Both the position numbers and the translations under genes were made by a program. A stretch of 64,000 nucleotides of DNA from Cepaea nemoralis (lineage: Eukaryota; Mollusca; Gastropoda; Stylommatophora; Helicidae): the NCBI GenBank assembly GCA_014155875.1, contig JACEFZ010026848.1, positions 369,398 to 433,397 of the forward strand, read 5' to 3'. Below are positions 20,355 through 31,840 of the stretch, piece after piece (the first letter of the stretch is position 1; the number at the start of each line of letters is the position of its first letter). Below the pieces are notes generated by a model. That model made no database searches. It saw nothing but the letters and a program-made list of their open reading frames with translations, and had not been told where the DNA came from.

Positions 20355-20600
20355 AGTTAGTTGCATAGCCAAACAAGGCATCGCAGTCACTCCAGCCTCT
20401 TTTGTCTGCTTATGATATCTTGGCAAGTTTACGTTCAGTAGTTTGCCATTGATTTCTGAACGACCGGCACCCGTACCATTTAATTTTTTTTTAAACAATG
20501 CAAGGTGGTCTAGCTGCCATATCGCCCTCAACTGTGTTTTCGAGCGCAGTATCTGGGATTACGAACTACACCCGTAACTTCTTCGCCACGGAGCAGGCAT
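20355..20600 (-). repeat. tRNA-derived SINE, family S1
   Basis: On the minus strand it has a tRNA-like 5' region (GGCGAAG, then a B-box-like block degraded to GCTCGAAAACAC), then the conserved core CAATGGCAAACTACTGAACG and TAAACTTGCCA, then a GACTGCGATG-type 3' region. It is the most diverged of the S1 copies. Confidence 0.72.
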
Positions 20601-20689
20601 CCAAATCAAACTTAGGCAAAATCAACACCTGTGAGACAGTGAGATAAGATGCTTCAGAAGGGTTGCTAAATTAACTTGACCGAGTGAGA

Positions 20690-20817
20690 AATGCAGTTAA
20701 ACAGACAGTGGTATCAACACCTTGTGTCATATATTGAAAGACACAAGATAAAGTGGTTCGGCCAACTGGTTAGAATACAACACCATCAATTACCAGCACA
20801 TGCGCTATATCATAGAA
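20690..20817 (+). pseudogene. LINE C-terminal fragment, left of hAT-2
   Basis: Translation gives a motif of the IKWFGQLVRIQ type, equivalent to the RWxGHxxRM motif that ends RTE-like LINE proteins. The hAT-2 element interrupts it at 20818. Confidence 0.45.
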
Positions 20818-21329
20818 CAGGGGTGGGCAAACTACGGCCCGCGGGCCGCATGCTGCCCGGCAACTGATATTATGCGGCCGTCGAGGGTATTTAGAAATAA
20901 AAAATGTTACTTCTATTTTAAGTTATTCTGTTGAATTTTACAGAATTTAGTGCAACGCTAACATGAGAATTTACCGATTTTAATAAAGAGAAATATTTAT
21001 CGACATGTAAACAAAATTAATAAGGAAAATGTTATGAAAAACAGATCTTTCTCCGGTGAATAAAATGATTTATTTTGCAAGAAAATTTTTAATTAAAAGT
21101 TTTTTTCCTTTTATAAATTATTTCCAAATTTGCAATGTTCAAATTAATTTATTTGTTGTAGTAGTCTTGATATATTTCTGAAATTTATTCTGAGTTTACT
21201 TCTTGTTTTCCGAATATTTTATTTTCACACACAGTCAGAAGCTGGTTTTGTTTCATTTCCTTTTTAAAGTTTTGTAAAATTCGATCTGATAGAATGTTAT
21301 TAAAACATTAAACAACTAAACAACGTGAG

Positions 21330-21727
21330 ATTGAAGATGAATATAGTGTTTTTAATGATGAATGGACAACTAAGAACTGTTTTATAAAAGTTGGTAGCAA
21401 ATCAGTTTTCCTGTTGTGTCGTGAGTCAGTGGCTGTCTTCAAGGAGTACAATTTAAAAAGATATTATCAAACACATCATTCCGATTTCGGATACAATTTA
21501 ACAATCGAAGAGCGGGAAAGGAAATGCCTGGAGTTGGTGAAAAATTTTGTGAAACAGCAAACTTTTTCACTAAACAGTCTTCAATTCAAGATACTGCAAC
21601 AGAAGTTAGTCTTGTGCTGTCACACAGGATTGTAAAATAGAACAAGTCATTTTCTGATGGCAAGTTCATCAAGGAATGTTTGCTAGATGCAGCAAACATC
21701 ATGTGTCCAGAACACACACACACAAGA

Positions 21728-21758
<31 letters not shown>

Positions 21759-21767
21759 GCACACGCG

Positions 21768-21800
<33 letters not shown>

Positions 21801-23187
21801 TTATCAAGGAGAACTGTGGTCAGACGTGTTGACAAGATAAGTGACAATTTGATGCATAAACTTCAAGATGCAAGTAAACAATTTTTGTAGTACTCTCTTG
21901 CATTGGATGAGAGTACCGATGTGCATGATACTGTCCAATTATTGATATTTATACGTGGAATGAACACTTCTTTCAAACAAACTGAAGAGTTACTGAGTGT
22001 TGGGGCACTCAAAGACACCACAGACCTTGTTATATTCAATGCTGTTACTAACTTATTACAAGAACTTGGTTGGTATGGAACAAGATGGCAAGTGTTACAA
22101 CTGACGGAGCTCGTGCTTTGACTGGAAAAAAATGTAGGTTTGGTAAAGTTCATAAGTGATAAGATTAAAGCAGAATATCCTGACCACACGATTATTACCA
22201 CTTCACTGTGTGATCCATCAAGAAAGTATGTGTAAAACTGTTTTGAATATCAAGCATGTTACTGGCCCAGTTGTCAATGTCATCAACCTCATCAGATCAA
22301 GAGGACTTAATCACAAACAGTTCAAGACATTACTTGACGATTTGAAAACTGAATATTCTGATGTCCTGTACAACACCAGTGTACTATGGCTGAGTCTCGG
22401 CACTTTTGAAGCGAATGTAGGATCTCAGAGAAGAAATAGTGATGTTCCTAGAGATGAAGGGCATTGAATGTGACTTTAAATCTAACATTGTCAGTAAAGA
22501 GTGGGAGTTGGACTTTATATTTGCCATTTAAATTATGGAAAAGTTAAATGAACTGAATGTCAAACTTCAGGGCAATGGTGTGTTTGCACATGAATTGTAT
22601 GTACATGTAAAATCATTTCAAGCAAACCTCTCACTGTTCTCCAGACAAGCAAGTGAAAAAAGGTTTTGTCACTTCCCTTTGCTGAAACAAGAAATTTTTC
22701 TGGTGAAATAACTGAAAAGTACGCAGCCCAATTAGATGCATTGACTGAAGAATTTGGAAGGCGATTCCAAAATTTCAAGAACTTAGAGCCACAGTTCAAT
22801 ATTCTCAGTTCGCCTTTTAGTGCAGAAGCTGATACAGCCACAGAGGACATACAGTTGGAGCTGCTTGACTTACAAGCAGATCATGACCTGAAAGAGAAAT
22901 TGAAGTCAGATGATCTGCTGGATTTCTATTTATCTTTATCAGAAGAATCATTTCCCAACTTAAAAAACTTTGCCACTAAACTTTTATCATTGTTTGGATC
23001 AACATACATATATGAACAAGCATTTTCTTGCTTGAAAATCAACAAATCTAAGAATAGGTCTGTATTGTCGGACTGCACCTTACATGCTGTCATGCGAAAT
23101 TCAACAAGTAAATTTGCTCCAGATTTCAAGAATATTGTCAAATATTCAAGCAGTTACATACATCTCATTAGTAATCAACAATTGTAG
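21330..23187 (+). pseudogene. hAT transposase pseudogene (GTF2IRD2-like)
   Basis: The coding region is split by frameshifts and stops into 21330-21635 (zinc-finger-like CRES...HH), 21891-22121 (first catalytic region ALDESTDVHD and a later GARALTGKK), 22156-22467 (HCVIHQESMCKTV) and 22666-23187 (hATC dimerisation region with SLFGSTYIYEQAFSCLK). All main domains are recognisable but no fragment is functional. The microsatellite at 21713-21800 sits between the first two pieces. Confidence 0.87.
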
Positions 23188-23289
23188 TGACAATGTAGTC
23201 GGTGTGTGTCTAAATGAAAGCCATTGATAGATCATTTTAAAAAAAATTTATTACAATAAAACATTTTTTAAAGTCTTTTTAACAAATAA

Positions 23290-23450
23290 GTAAAAGACAT
23301 AGAAGCAAATACCTGGATGGCTTGGCCTCGTGGCATAGTCGAGACAGAAACACGGAGCTGATCCACGACTCTGGTGATCGAGTGAGATGGCAAAACATGA
23401 CCGCCCACGCTTACCGGTATGGCACATGATGGATGGATGGATGGATGGAT
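23290..23450 (+). mobile_element. LINE family B 3' fragment inside hAT-2
   Basis: It contains the family B 3' end (TGGATGGCTTGGCCTCGTGG, GGAGCTGATCCACGACTCTG, CCGCCCACGCTTACCGG) and ends in TGA followed by (TGGA)n to about 23450. It lies in the non-coding right end of hAT-2. Confidence 0.85.
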
Positions 23451-24039
23451 TGTAAAGTATAATGCATAAATGTATAAGTAAAATACAGTTGCAATAATTA
23501 GTTATTTGTACTGTTTAATAACCTATAAATAATTCATAATTACTCATTGTGATATGTCGCTGTAAACAAAGTGGACATAATATATATGCGGCCCCCCAAT
23601 AGATTTACATTTGTCAATGTGGCCCTACGCACAAAAAGTTTGCCCACACCTGTCACAGAAGATTTTAAACGAAATCAATAGGGTGCCCGAGAAAGAAAAA
23701 AACGTACAATTACACGAAATTACACTATCCAGTGCAATCATCGCAATCATCAACTATTCCTTCCCACGACTCTCGACGGCAAAAGTGGAAGATAATATCA
23801 TGATAGAAGTAAAGGAAAGACGTTGAAATCAGAAGACACACTAGACAATATAAAAGATAAAAGCTATATTTGGCTGTCTGTCGAATTGCACTTGTTCTCT
23901 TATCGAGATGCCGCCGTCGTTTGTTGATGGCAAGTTCGAATCCCAGTGTGACTAACTTTAAGTTTCTGGATATTTAACAAATCTCGTGAACAGCACATAC
24001 ACGCCTTTATTAAACACAAGTATTAAAACTCACTAGGCG

Positions 24040-24370
24040 AAAAGTGAGCCAATAGAGTTATCGAACAAGAATTCATTTTTGATGAAATCTGTTACCGAGA
24101 CAAATAAAATTGAGGAAAAAACTAAACGAACTATTTTGGGCTTGTAAGAAGGCATGAATGTTTGGAAACGATAACTACATGGGGAGGTGTACTGGGGAAA
24201 CGGAGAAGAAGATGGATTCAAGATATGAAAGATAATTAAACACATGACAGCAACAGAGACAGGACATCAGGCTTCTGATAGAGAGCTACGTCGACAGCTT
24301 GTTAAGGAGGAAAGTTCTACACAGGACTAACCACTGGATGATCATGATGAGTGTGTCTTCTTATATTCTT
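24040..24370 (+). pseudogene. degenerate LINE C-terminal fragment
   Basis: Translation of 24180-24340 gives a region typical of RTE-like LINE C-termini, with an ATETGHQASDRELRRQLV segment and ending CCACTGGATGATCATGATGA. Stops interrupt it. Family unknown. Confidence 0.4.
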
Positions 24371-24699
24371 TCCGTTACTTCTATGAGTGCTCATCAATAC
24401 CAGTTAATGTATACCCCCCCCCCCCCCAACCCGTGTGAATTATTAGATAAAGGATAATTTTTGGCAAGAAAGAAAACAAATGAAAAGAGCAGGAAGAACC
24501 CCGAGGATGTTATACTACTTTATAACAACCGTGTAGCGGAATGAACTTCTAGTCTTCTCAGGTTTAAAAAACAAGGTGCCACGTGGACACATTCGTTAAA
24601 TGACAATGGTGTGAGTGCGGTCTGACAAGCCTTCGATGCCAGCTCTCCTCATTCCCCACGAGTGATGAAGACTGGTCACCTATTCCACCGTGCATTCAG

Positions 24700-24785
24700 G
24701 TCCACAAACATATCTTAGAGCACTTATGGGTGGCACCCGTGTGCCGTGATGTTGATCCATCGACTAAACATAAACATAAACATCT
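24700..24785 (+). repeat. 3' end of SINE family S4
   Basis: The block GAGCACTTATGGGTGGCACC, then GTGCCGTGATGTTGATCC, then ATCGACTAAACATAAACATA, matches the 3' part of the longer copy at 61575-61985. Confidence 0.6.
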
Positions 24786-25009
24786 GATATGATGGTCCTT
24801 ACACTTCATGTGATGGAAACATGTTCCTGCCAGGGGACATGATAGTGTTATAACTGACATTAAGCATGTTACAAGTTACTCATCAGCTGGACATCGCAAA
24901 CAGGAGATTCAATGTGTGTCCGAACTACCTTTCATAACCGAGAATATATCCACAACCGGACATTATCTTGTATTTGGAGAGGGGATGGGCGTCATAGTAT
25001 ACCTGCCTT

Positions 25010-25101
25010 CTTCTTCTTCTTCTTCTTCTTCTTCTTCTTCTTCTTCTTCTTCTTCTTCTTCTTCTTCTTCTTCTTCTTCTTCTTCTTCTTCTTCTTCTTC
25101 T
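25010..25101 (+). repeat. (TTC)n microsatellite
   Basis: About 30 TTC units, i.e. GAA on the minus strand. A minus-strand LINE-like sequence follows on its right, consistent with a LINE tail origin in minus orientation. Confidence 0.95.
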
Positions 25102-25430
25102 CCAACCTTTTATCTTCTAACGGAGAATAGGAGGCCCTCACTCAGCTCATGCCAGGCCTCCAATCTTTTGCTGTCTCCTCTTTTTCCTTCCATGTCCTCG
25201 CTACATTATACATCTATGTCTCTAACTCTGTCGTTTGCGCTGTCTTTCCCAATGCATACACAGTTCTAACATTCCAGGTGCCAATTCTGGAGATTTGTCT
25301 AGGAGAGATAAGGTAAGTCGGTGATCAAGATTCTTTACGACTTTCTTCACATGACGTCGTACTTCTTCTAGGAGAACATCCTCCTTTCATCTTGCTTGGC
25401 TGAGCTATTCTTCTTTTCATTTCTGTATAC

Positions 25431-26222
25431 TTGTTTATTGGAGGAAGAAACATCAATAACATTAGATGTTCAGAAGATACAGTATTGATTGCAAGCAATG
25501 AGCAGGATCTGCAACGTTTAGTAGATGCGGTTGTTGCACACAGTGAACAATTAGAGTTAAAATTAAAATGTAAGAAGACACAGATTATGGTCGTTATTAA
25601 GAAGAACGGAATACCACAATGTAATGTACAAGTAAATGGGAATATTCTTAAACAAGTGAATCGGTACAATTTTCTCGGAACAGTCATTTAACATCTGATG
25701 GGAGATGCCTTGAAGAGATTAGAACAAGAATCGCAATAGCGAAGGTAGCCTTTTGAAAGATGAAAAACATACTGTCCAATAACAAGATGTCAATTGCATA
25801 GAGCCTGTACTTTTGTATGAGTGTGAAGCGTGGACAATGAGCAGTCAAACTGAAAAACATCTGATGGCTGTGGAAATGTGGTTTCTGAGGAGAATGTAAA
25901 TAATACCATGGACAGACAGAAAAACCAACGACTAAGTCCTACAAGAAATAAATGAAAATCGTAAACTGATTAGAGAAATTGGACGTAGACAGTCAAACTT
26001 TTTGGACATGTTATGAAAAGAATTAAATTAGATAACTTGGTGACAACTGGCAAGATCGAGGAGAATAGAACAAGGGGAAGACAGAGAAGTAAATACATTG
26101 ATGGCTTGACCATGTGGCAGGGTCGAGACAAGAACACTGAGCTTATCCATGACTTTGGTGATCGAGTGAAATGGCGAATCATGACCGCCCACGCTTACCG
26201 GCATGGCACATAATGGATGAGT
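25431..26222 (+). pseudogene. LINE family B fragment (reverse transcriptase to 3' tail)
   Basis: It begins in the region of the catalytic box, here mutated to RCSEDTV instead of RYADDTV, continues through the NEQDLQRLVDAVV motif to the HAYRHGT end, then TAATGGATGAGTGG. The last codon has become TAA. Frameshifts occur around 25690 and 25750-25960. Confidence 0.82.
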
Positions 26223-26405
26223 GGATACTTTTTTATGATTAGTTGGATTCTGCAGCCATAGTTTTCTACATAATATGGTAGCCACTTCCATGCCAACATT
26301 CCTTAATCGCCTCTTACTTCATGCATGGCAGGTTACAATGTTACTATTTTTTACTTCCCTTATGGGCCCCGGAAATACGCGAGCGGAATGACATGTTAGG
26401 TTTAA

Positions 26406-26408
26406 GAA

Positions 26409-26500
<92 letters not shown>

Positions 26501-26501
26501 A
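26406..26501 (+). repeat. (GAAA)n microsatellite
   Basis: About 23 GAAA units. A repeat block GGTTACAATGTTACTATTTT upstream (26330) resembles 18640-18670, so the array may lie at the end of a dispersed repeat. Confidence 0.95.
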
Positions 26502-26519
26502 TTGCAACATTCTTGCAGT

Positions 26520-27600
26520 TTCAATTGCAAATTTATACCAACATTTTATTGACGATGCTGATTCGCCCGCTGCAGTCGGTTATGGCGATGCCGGTCCGTA
26601 AGAGCAGGACCTCTGTACGGTCTTCTAGTCCAAAGAACAGCGTCGTGCAGCCGGTTCCTGACCGTTTGATCTAATATTCGACGAGCTCCTGGCATTGACT
26701 GGACTGTGGAGGACGCAGATGCAACTCAATTCCTAAGGTGACGCAGCCGTATGAAGCGCTCTTCGGCAGCAGTTGTGATTCTGTGTCTACCACTGCGCGG
26801 TCGGTCTGCCACTGAGCCAGTTTCTTGAAAACGGCAACTAATGGTGCTTCTAACCATATTAAATTATCTGGCTACTACACTTTGTGACTGTCCAGGAGCT
26901 CAATCTTTTATAGGCATTCAATAATATGGTCAGAAAGATTTGTGTTCAGTAAGTTTCATGGGATTATCATGAACTCGTCACGAGTTATTGTCAAAAATGT
27001 TGTTTTGACCTTGACCTATTTCATGACCTCACGAATCATGAGGTGAGTACAATTCAGGTAACCACAAGAAGTTAATGATCAGGTGGACACAGTCAATAGG
27101 TTTACTGATGTCCAATCAGCGAATATCTTTTATAAAAGTAACACCAAAAATGTTGCGTTTTTTTTTCAAACAGTATAGTTGTTGGTGCTTCAACCAATGT
27201 ATTATTACGTGAAATACTGGGGGATACGAGGTGTCAGGCATTGGTAGTACCTTTGGTAAGGATGACTCTCATGTCCTATTCAGAACCCATCCCCCACTGG
27301 TCCAAGCCTGACATCCAGCTCACGCCCGGGGCTCATAGTAGCTGTCAACATGCGACAGCGGCCACTCCTCCCCCCCCCCAACCCCGGGCAACAGCTGTGA
27401 GAGGCTGGCTAATCCAGGCGTGGGTAGCCGATTTAGTATCAAACCAAGCTGTGAACTAGGGTATGCCTACCCAGCATGTGAAGACAGGATTCGGCAGACT
27501 GCGCGGAAGAAATCACTGATGATTCACAGGGCAAGACGGCGTTTACCTGCAAAGCGTTGTGGAACGTAATGAGCATGGCAAGGAACGTAGAGCGCCCTGG
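26520..27600. other. no supported gene
   Basis: No frame shows a recognisable domain. There is an AT-rich right half and a C run near 27370. I could not pair terminal repeats. Confidence 0.4.
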
Positions 27601-27604
27601 TCAT

Positions 27605-27770
27605 CCACCGCACCTGTATTCTTCTCCAGTCGTCTTGACTTGTCTTGCCACTGGATTTAGATGGACTCGGGTGAGAGAGTGAGGTCGACGAATTGCGCAA
27701 CTCTTCCTCACTTTAATCCAGTTCAACGCTTCATCGCGCAAGTCATTCTTCATCCAACTGCATATATCAC
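27605..27770 (+). repeat. SINE-like repeat, family S6, partial copy
   Basis: It shares with 51712-51911 the blocks CTCCAGTCGTCTTG, GAGAGAGTGAGGTCGACG, TTGCGCAAC, TTCCTCACT.TAATCCA and GCGCAAGTCATTC. The 3' tail seen in the other copy is replaced here. It abuts a LINE fragment. Confidence 0.6.
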
Positions 27771-27907
27771 CTTCAAGTCCTGTGATGATGGGCGAGCGGC
27801 GAAGCGGCAGGTGTGAGTACGCTGCTAGTCGTAGTCGCAGACCTGCACACAGGCGGCTCAGGCCATGTGGTCGTCTTCTACTGACCGGAGCAGCAGTGGG
27901 ATTCGGC

Positions 27908-29666
27908 AGCACTTTCCAGTGGAAAGGCGCCTGGTCCTGATTCCATCACAGCAGAGATATACAGGGCAGGTGTGCCCGTCCTAATAGAGCAGCTTCACCA
28001 AGTCTTTACAAACATATGGGTGAACTAGACCATGCCACAAGATTTCAAGGACGCGTCCACCTTTACAAACGCAAAGGAAACCGCCAATCCTGTGACAACC
28101 ACCGAGGCATCTCCTTGCTCTCAATCGCAGGGAAGATACTCGCCAGTATTCTTCTAAATCGCCTCACCGCCCATCTCAATCAAGGTCTTCTTCCTGAGAG
28201 TCAATGTGGCTTCAGAAAAGAACGAGGAACTGTTGACATGATTTTCGCTGCAAGGCAGCTGCAAGAGAAATGTTAGGAACAGAACTCTGAAATGTTCTCC
28301 ACTTTCATTGACCTTACCAAGACTTTTGATACAGTCAGCAGAGAAAGACTATGGAAGATTATGGCGAAATATGGCTGTCCACAAAAGTTTGTCCAAATAG
28401 TGCGGCTATTTCATGATGGTATGCAGGCAAGAGTACAGGAAAATGGTGAACTGTCTGAGCCCTTTCCTGTCACAAATGGAGTGAAGCAAGGATGTTTCCT
28501 GGCACCAAAACTATTCAGCCTCATGTTTTCAGCTATGCTGACGAATGCCTTAGAGAACAATGACACTGGAATAGACATCATCTACCACATGGATGGAAAG
28601 TTGTTCAATCTCAGAAGGCTGAAAGCCAAAACCAAAACTAACAGCGACACCGTCAGAGAACTGCTGTTTGCTGATGATTGCGCTCTATATGCCAACTCAG
28701 AGGCAGACATGCAACACAATGTTTCAGCTTTCTCATATGCCTGTGCCAACTTTGGGCTCAATATCAACTTGGAGAAGACTGTAGTTATGTACCAGCCAGC
28801 TCCAGGGAATAATCACACCGTGCCGAATATCAAGGTGAACTGGTCATAGACTAAGTGTTGTGGACAAGTTCACCTATCTTGGCAGCACTGTGTCACAAGC
28901 TGTCACAATTGATGACGAAGTGAATGCAAGAATCTCCAAGGCCAGTGCGGCCTTTGGCAGACTGTACAAGAATGTATGGGATCAGAAATGGAATAAGCCT
29001 GCAAACAAAGCTGAAAGTCTATAAAGCAATTGTATTATCCACACTGCTATATGCTTGTGAAACATGGACTGTTTATCAGCGACATGCTAGGAAATTAAAC
29101 CACTTCCACACAGTCTGCCTTAGGAAGCTATTGAAGATTAAATGGCAAGACAAGATCCCTGACACTGAAGTTCTAGAAAGAGCGTCCATGCCAGTATCCA
29201 TATTCTACTAATGAAGAATCAGATTCGCTGGGCTGGTCACTTAACTCGTATGTCGTCAGATTGCAGGCTCCCTAAACGAATTTTTCACGGCGAGCTGCGT
29301 TGTGGTAAACGCTCCCAATGCGGCCAGAGGAAACGCTTTAGAGACACTCTGAAAATCTCACTGAAAGCTTTTGGAATTCATCTTGACACCTGGGAGACTG
29401 TGGCTAAAGACCATAATTCGTGGCGTGCATCATTACATAAGGGTGCAGTCACTTATGAAGCAACCAGTACTGCAAGAGCAGTGAAGAAAAGGCTGGACAG
29501 AAAAACCACTGTAGGAGATCCTCCTCCTGGAACGTCAAGCATTCTTTGCCCACATTGTCAAAGAACATTTCGAGCCAAAATGGGCCTTATCAGCCATCTT
29601 AGAATTCACGGCTCCATACTTTCAACCCCACTGTATGAAATGAATGTTCATCATCATTCTTGATGG
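27908..29666 (+). pseudogene. RTE-like LINE (family C), 5'-truncated, with C-terminal zinc finger
   Basis: It starts inside the reverse transcriptase (GKAPGPDSI) and runs through RGISLLSIAGKI, QCGFRKERGTVDMI, a TAG at 28274-28276, FIDLTKTFDTVSRERLW, GVKQGC and the catalytic LLFADD, then frameshifts near 28850 and 29205. The last piece (29211-29663) ends with a C2H2 finger (CPHCQRTFRAKMGLISHLRIH-type spacing) and a YEMNVHHHS terminus whose TGA is followed by TGG. The endonuclease is lost. It is related to the LINE at 55090-58215 but is a separate family. Confidence 0.87.
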
Positions 29667-29684
29667 AACAACACGTGAAATAGT

Positions 29685-30045
29685 AAATACTATGATAGTA
29701 AGCTTACACTGATTGTTGATGCTTCAGTCATGGGACCTCTACGTGACACATAACTATAGTTAGCTTACATGGAGTATTGATGCTTCCATCACGACGTATC
29801 TATGTGAAATACAATTATAGTTATTCTACATTGAATGTTGATGCTTCTATCATGGCGCAACTACGGGAAATACAGGTATTCTAAACTGAGTTTGATGCTT
29901 CCAACATGGGGCATTTACGTGCAACACGATGATAGTTATTCTAAACTGCGTGTTAATTCTTCCATCATGGTGCATCTACATGAAATACTATAATAATTAG
30001 CTTATACTGATTATTGATGCTGTCAACAATGTACCTCTACAACCT
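29685..30045 (+). repeat. degenerate tandem repeat, period about 65-70 bp
   Basis: About five units share TTGATGCTTC(C/A)ATCATGG, a CTACGTGAAATAC-like block and TATAGTTA(G/T)CTTACACTGA. They follow directly on the LINE family C end. Confidence 0.75.
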
Positions 30046-30239
30046 ATGATTGGGTTCTAAGTTGGCTTGATTTTTGTAAAGTGTTACATCTGTCCTTTCT
30101 TTCATAAAAGGGTAAATGTGTGCACTGTTTCTGTGTTTGCATATTCCACACGTTGATTATAGTTTTTCTTCTTCGTCTTCTTTGCGTTCATTCGGAGTTT
30201 GTTTTTGTTTTTCAGATGTGGTTGCGGTGTGTCTAGTTA

Positions 30240-31270
30240 GGCACCCTCTGGCCGAACCCCTTAGGCCAACACATCCGACTTTCAGCGTGCATTTTTGACA
30301 GGTTAGAATTCCTGTGGGACTCTCACTTTTGTGGTGCCGTCCACATCCCAGCTTGTCAAGTTGGTCGAATGCTTCTCGATCAGTCCTCAAGGGAAGGCAG
30401 GGACAGTACATGGCATTTTCCGCCATCCAGGGTGGCTTCCATAGTTGCAGAGCCGACACATAGCGCCCTGGTGCTGGGCTCACCGAGGGAATCGTCATGT
30501 CCTACTCATGGCTGCTTTAATTCCTCACTTTAATATATTGGGCATTTCGTTTACCACGGGCCTTTCCCGCACAAACCAGACCGGTCTGCAGACGGTATCC
30601 ACTCAGCGAGTTTTCGATTCGGACATGTGCTTGTCGTTGTGCCCGGACAGAGCTTTTCCGGGCACGACGGACATTCGGAAAACTAACTAGTCAGAGCTGT
30701 TCCGGACATGAGCGGCGTTCGGAAACTAGGTAGTCAGAGCTGTTCCTAGCAGGAGAGACATTCGGACAAGACATTTCACTCGGACGTAATAGCGTAGTGC
30801 CAGTTTTTATTTTGCCACCTGTAGGACGGCACTTCCCACTTCGGCGGGCATTTTTAAAGAGGTTAGCCTTCCTCGGGTTTCGAGGTTGGACTTATTGTTG
30901 TGATGTCACCCACATCTCAGCTGGTCAAGATAGAACGGTCAAACACATCACAGTCAACCCTCAAGGGAAGGCAGGGGCAGACCATGGGCGTTCTCCGCTA
31001 TCCAAGGAGGCTTCCATAGTTGCAGAGCCAGCACATATTGTTCTGAGACTGGGCTCACCCGAGGAATTGCCACATCCTGCTCATGGCTGCTTTAATCCCT
31101 CACATCCATCTATTGGGCATTTCGCTTGCCACTGGTCGCTCAAACACAAACCAGGAACGGTCAGTCTGCGGACGACATACGCTTGGTAAGCTTTCGCTTC
31201 GGACTTCGGACCACGCAAGGGATTCGCTAGCCAGGCGTTCCATTTCGTGTTATTGGGACGTTTTTCCAAC
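30240..31270. repeat. 575-bp tandem duplication, two diverged units
   Basis: Unit 1 (about 30240-30800) and unit 2 (about 30815-31270) share many blocks at an offset of 575, for example CTCATGGCTGCTTTAAT at 30505 and 31080, CCTCAAGGGAAGGCAGGG, GGCTTCCATAGTTGCAGAGC and TATTGGGCATTTCG. Between them are shorter repeats of TAGTCAGAGCTGTTCC and GACATTCGGA. No protein is evident in either strand. Confidence 0.8.
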
Positions 31271-31840
31271 TTGACTACACTCTGTATGACTATAGATACA
31301 GACATTTTTCTTAACCATTTCATGCAACTAGGGCACTTTTCTACCTTTAGTACTCGCTCACGTGCTGCCAGCTCAGCACTTTACCTCCGTGCGCGTTCAG
31401 TGAGAGAGAAACGGCCAGGCCCTCTCATCCGGGGATCCTTCATATCTCCCAGTTGAGAGCCTTCGAACAAGTATCTGAACTAAGCATGTAGCGTGCTCAG
31501 CATCTCAGCTCCATTTATCGGTAGGTGAGTATCGGCTCGGCTCTCACATCCGAGTGTTTATAGTTTAGAGGCGTTCAGCCATATCCCTCAGCTGAGAGCC
31601 TTAGAGTATGTGTCCCGACCAAACCTTAGCGGCATCGTGCGGGTAATTTAGACATTGACTGCTATCCTCAGTCTACCTGCAGAGCAGCAGGTTGTGTCTC
31701 TCTTGGTCTGGTCCCTAACCCAATGCTCGCCCGACATGTAATTGTGCATCCGTCGACAATGCTCTTGGGATCTCTGGGACACACAATCCCCCCACCGCGA
31801 CAAGGTGGAGACACATCGGGGGGGGGGGGGGGGGGGGGGA
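31270..31840 (-). other. possible LINE 5' terminal region
   Basis: The sequence CCACCGCGACAAGGTGGAGA at 31793-31812 followed by CACATCGGGG and a G run closely resembles the 5' terminus of LINE family A at 39349-39380 on the same strand. A 5' LINE terminus in minus orientation is the simplest reading, but no ORF follows. Confidence 0.45.

Larger units (their letters stand above)
20818..23652 (+). mobile_element. hAT DNA transposon (hAT-2), 2.8 kb, with terminal repeats
   Basis: The ends are CAGGGGTGGGCAAACT on the left and AGTTTGCCCACACCTG on the right, 15 of 16 complementary. Flanks TCATAGAA and TCACAGAA form an 8-bp target duplication with one difference. The interior encodes a broken transposase in plus orientation, an AC/C-rich microsatellite (21713-21800) and a LINE family B fragment near the right end. 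The terminal sequence type is common among animal hATs related to GTF2IRD2. Confidence 0.92.

Noticed and set aside
31818..31840. Long G runs here and at 11857, 34446, 35958 and 63830 as G-quadruplex regulatory elements
   Set aside because: They are plain homopolymers at repeat junctions with no promoter context; homopolymer length is also the least reliable part of an assembly.
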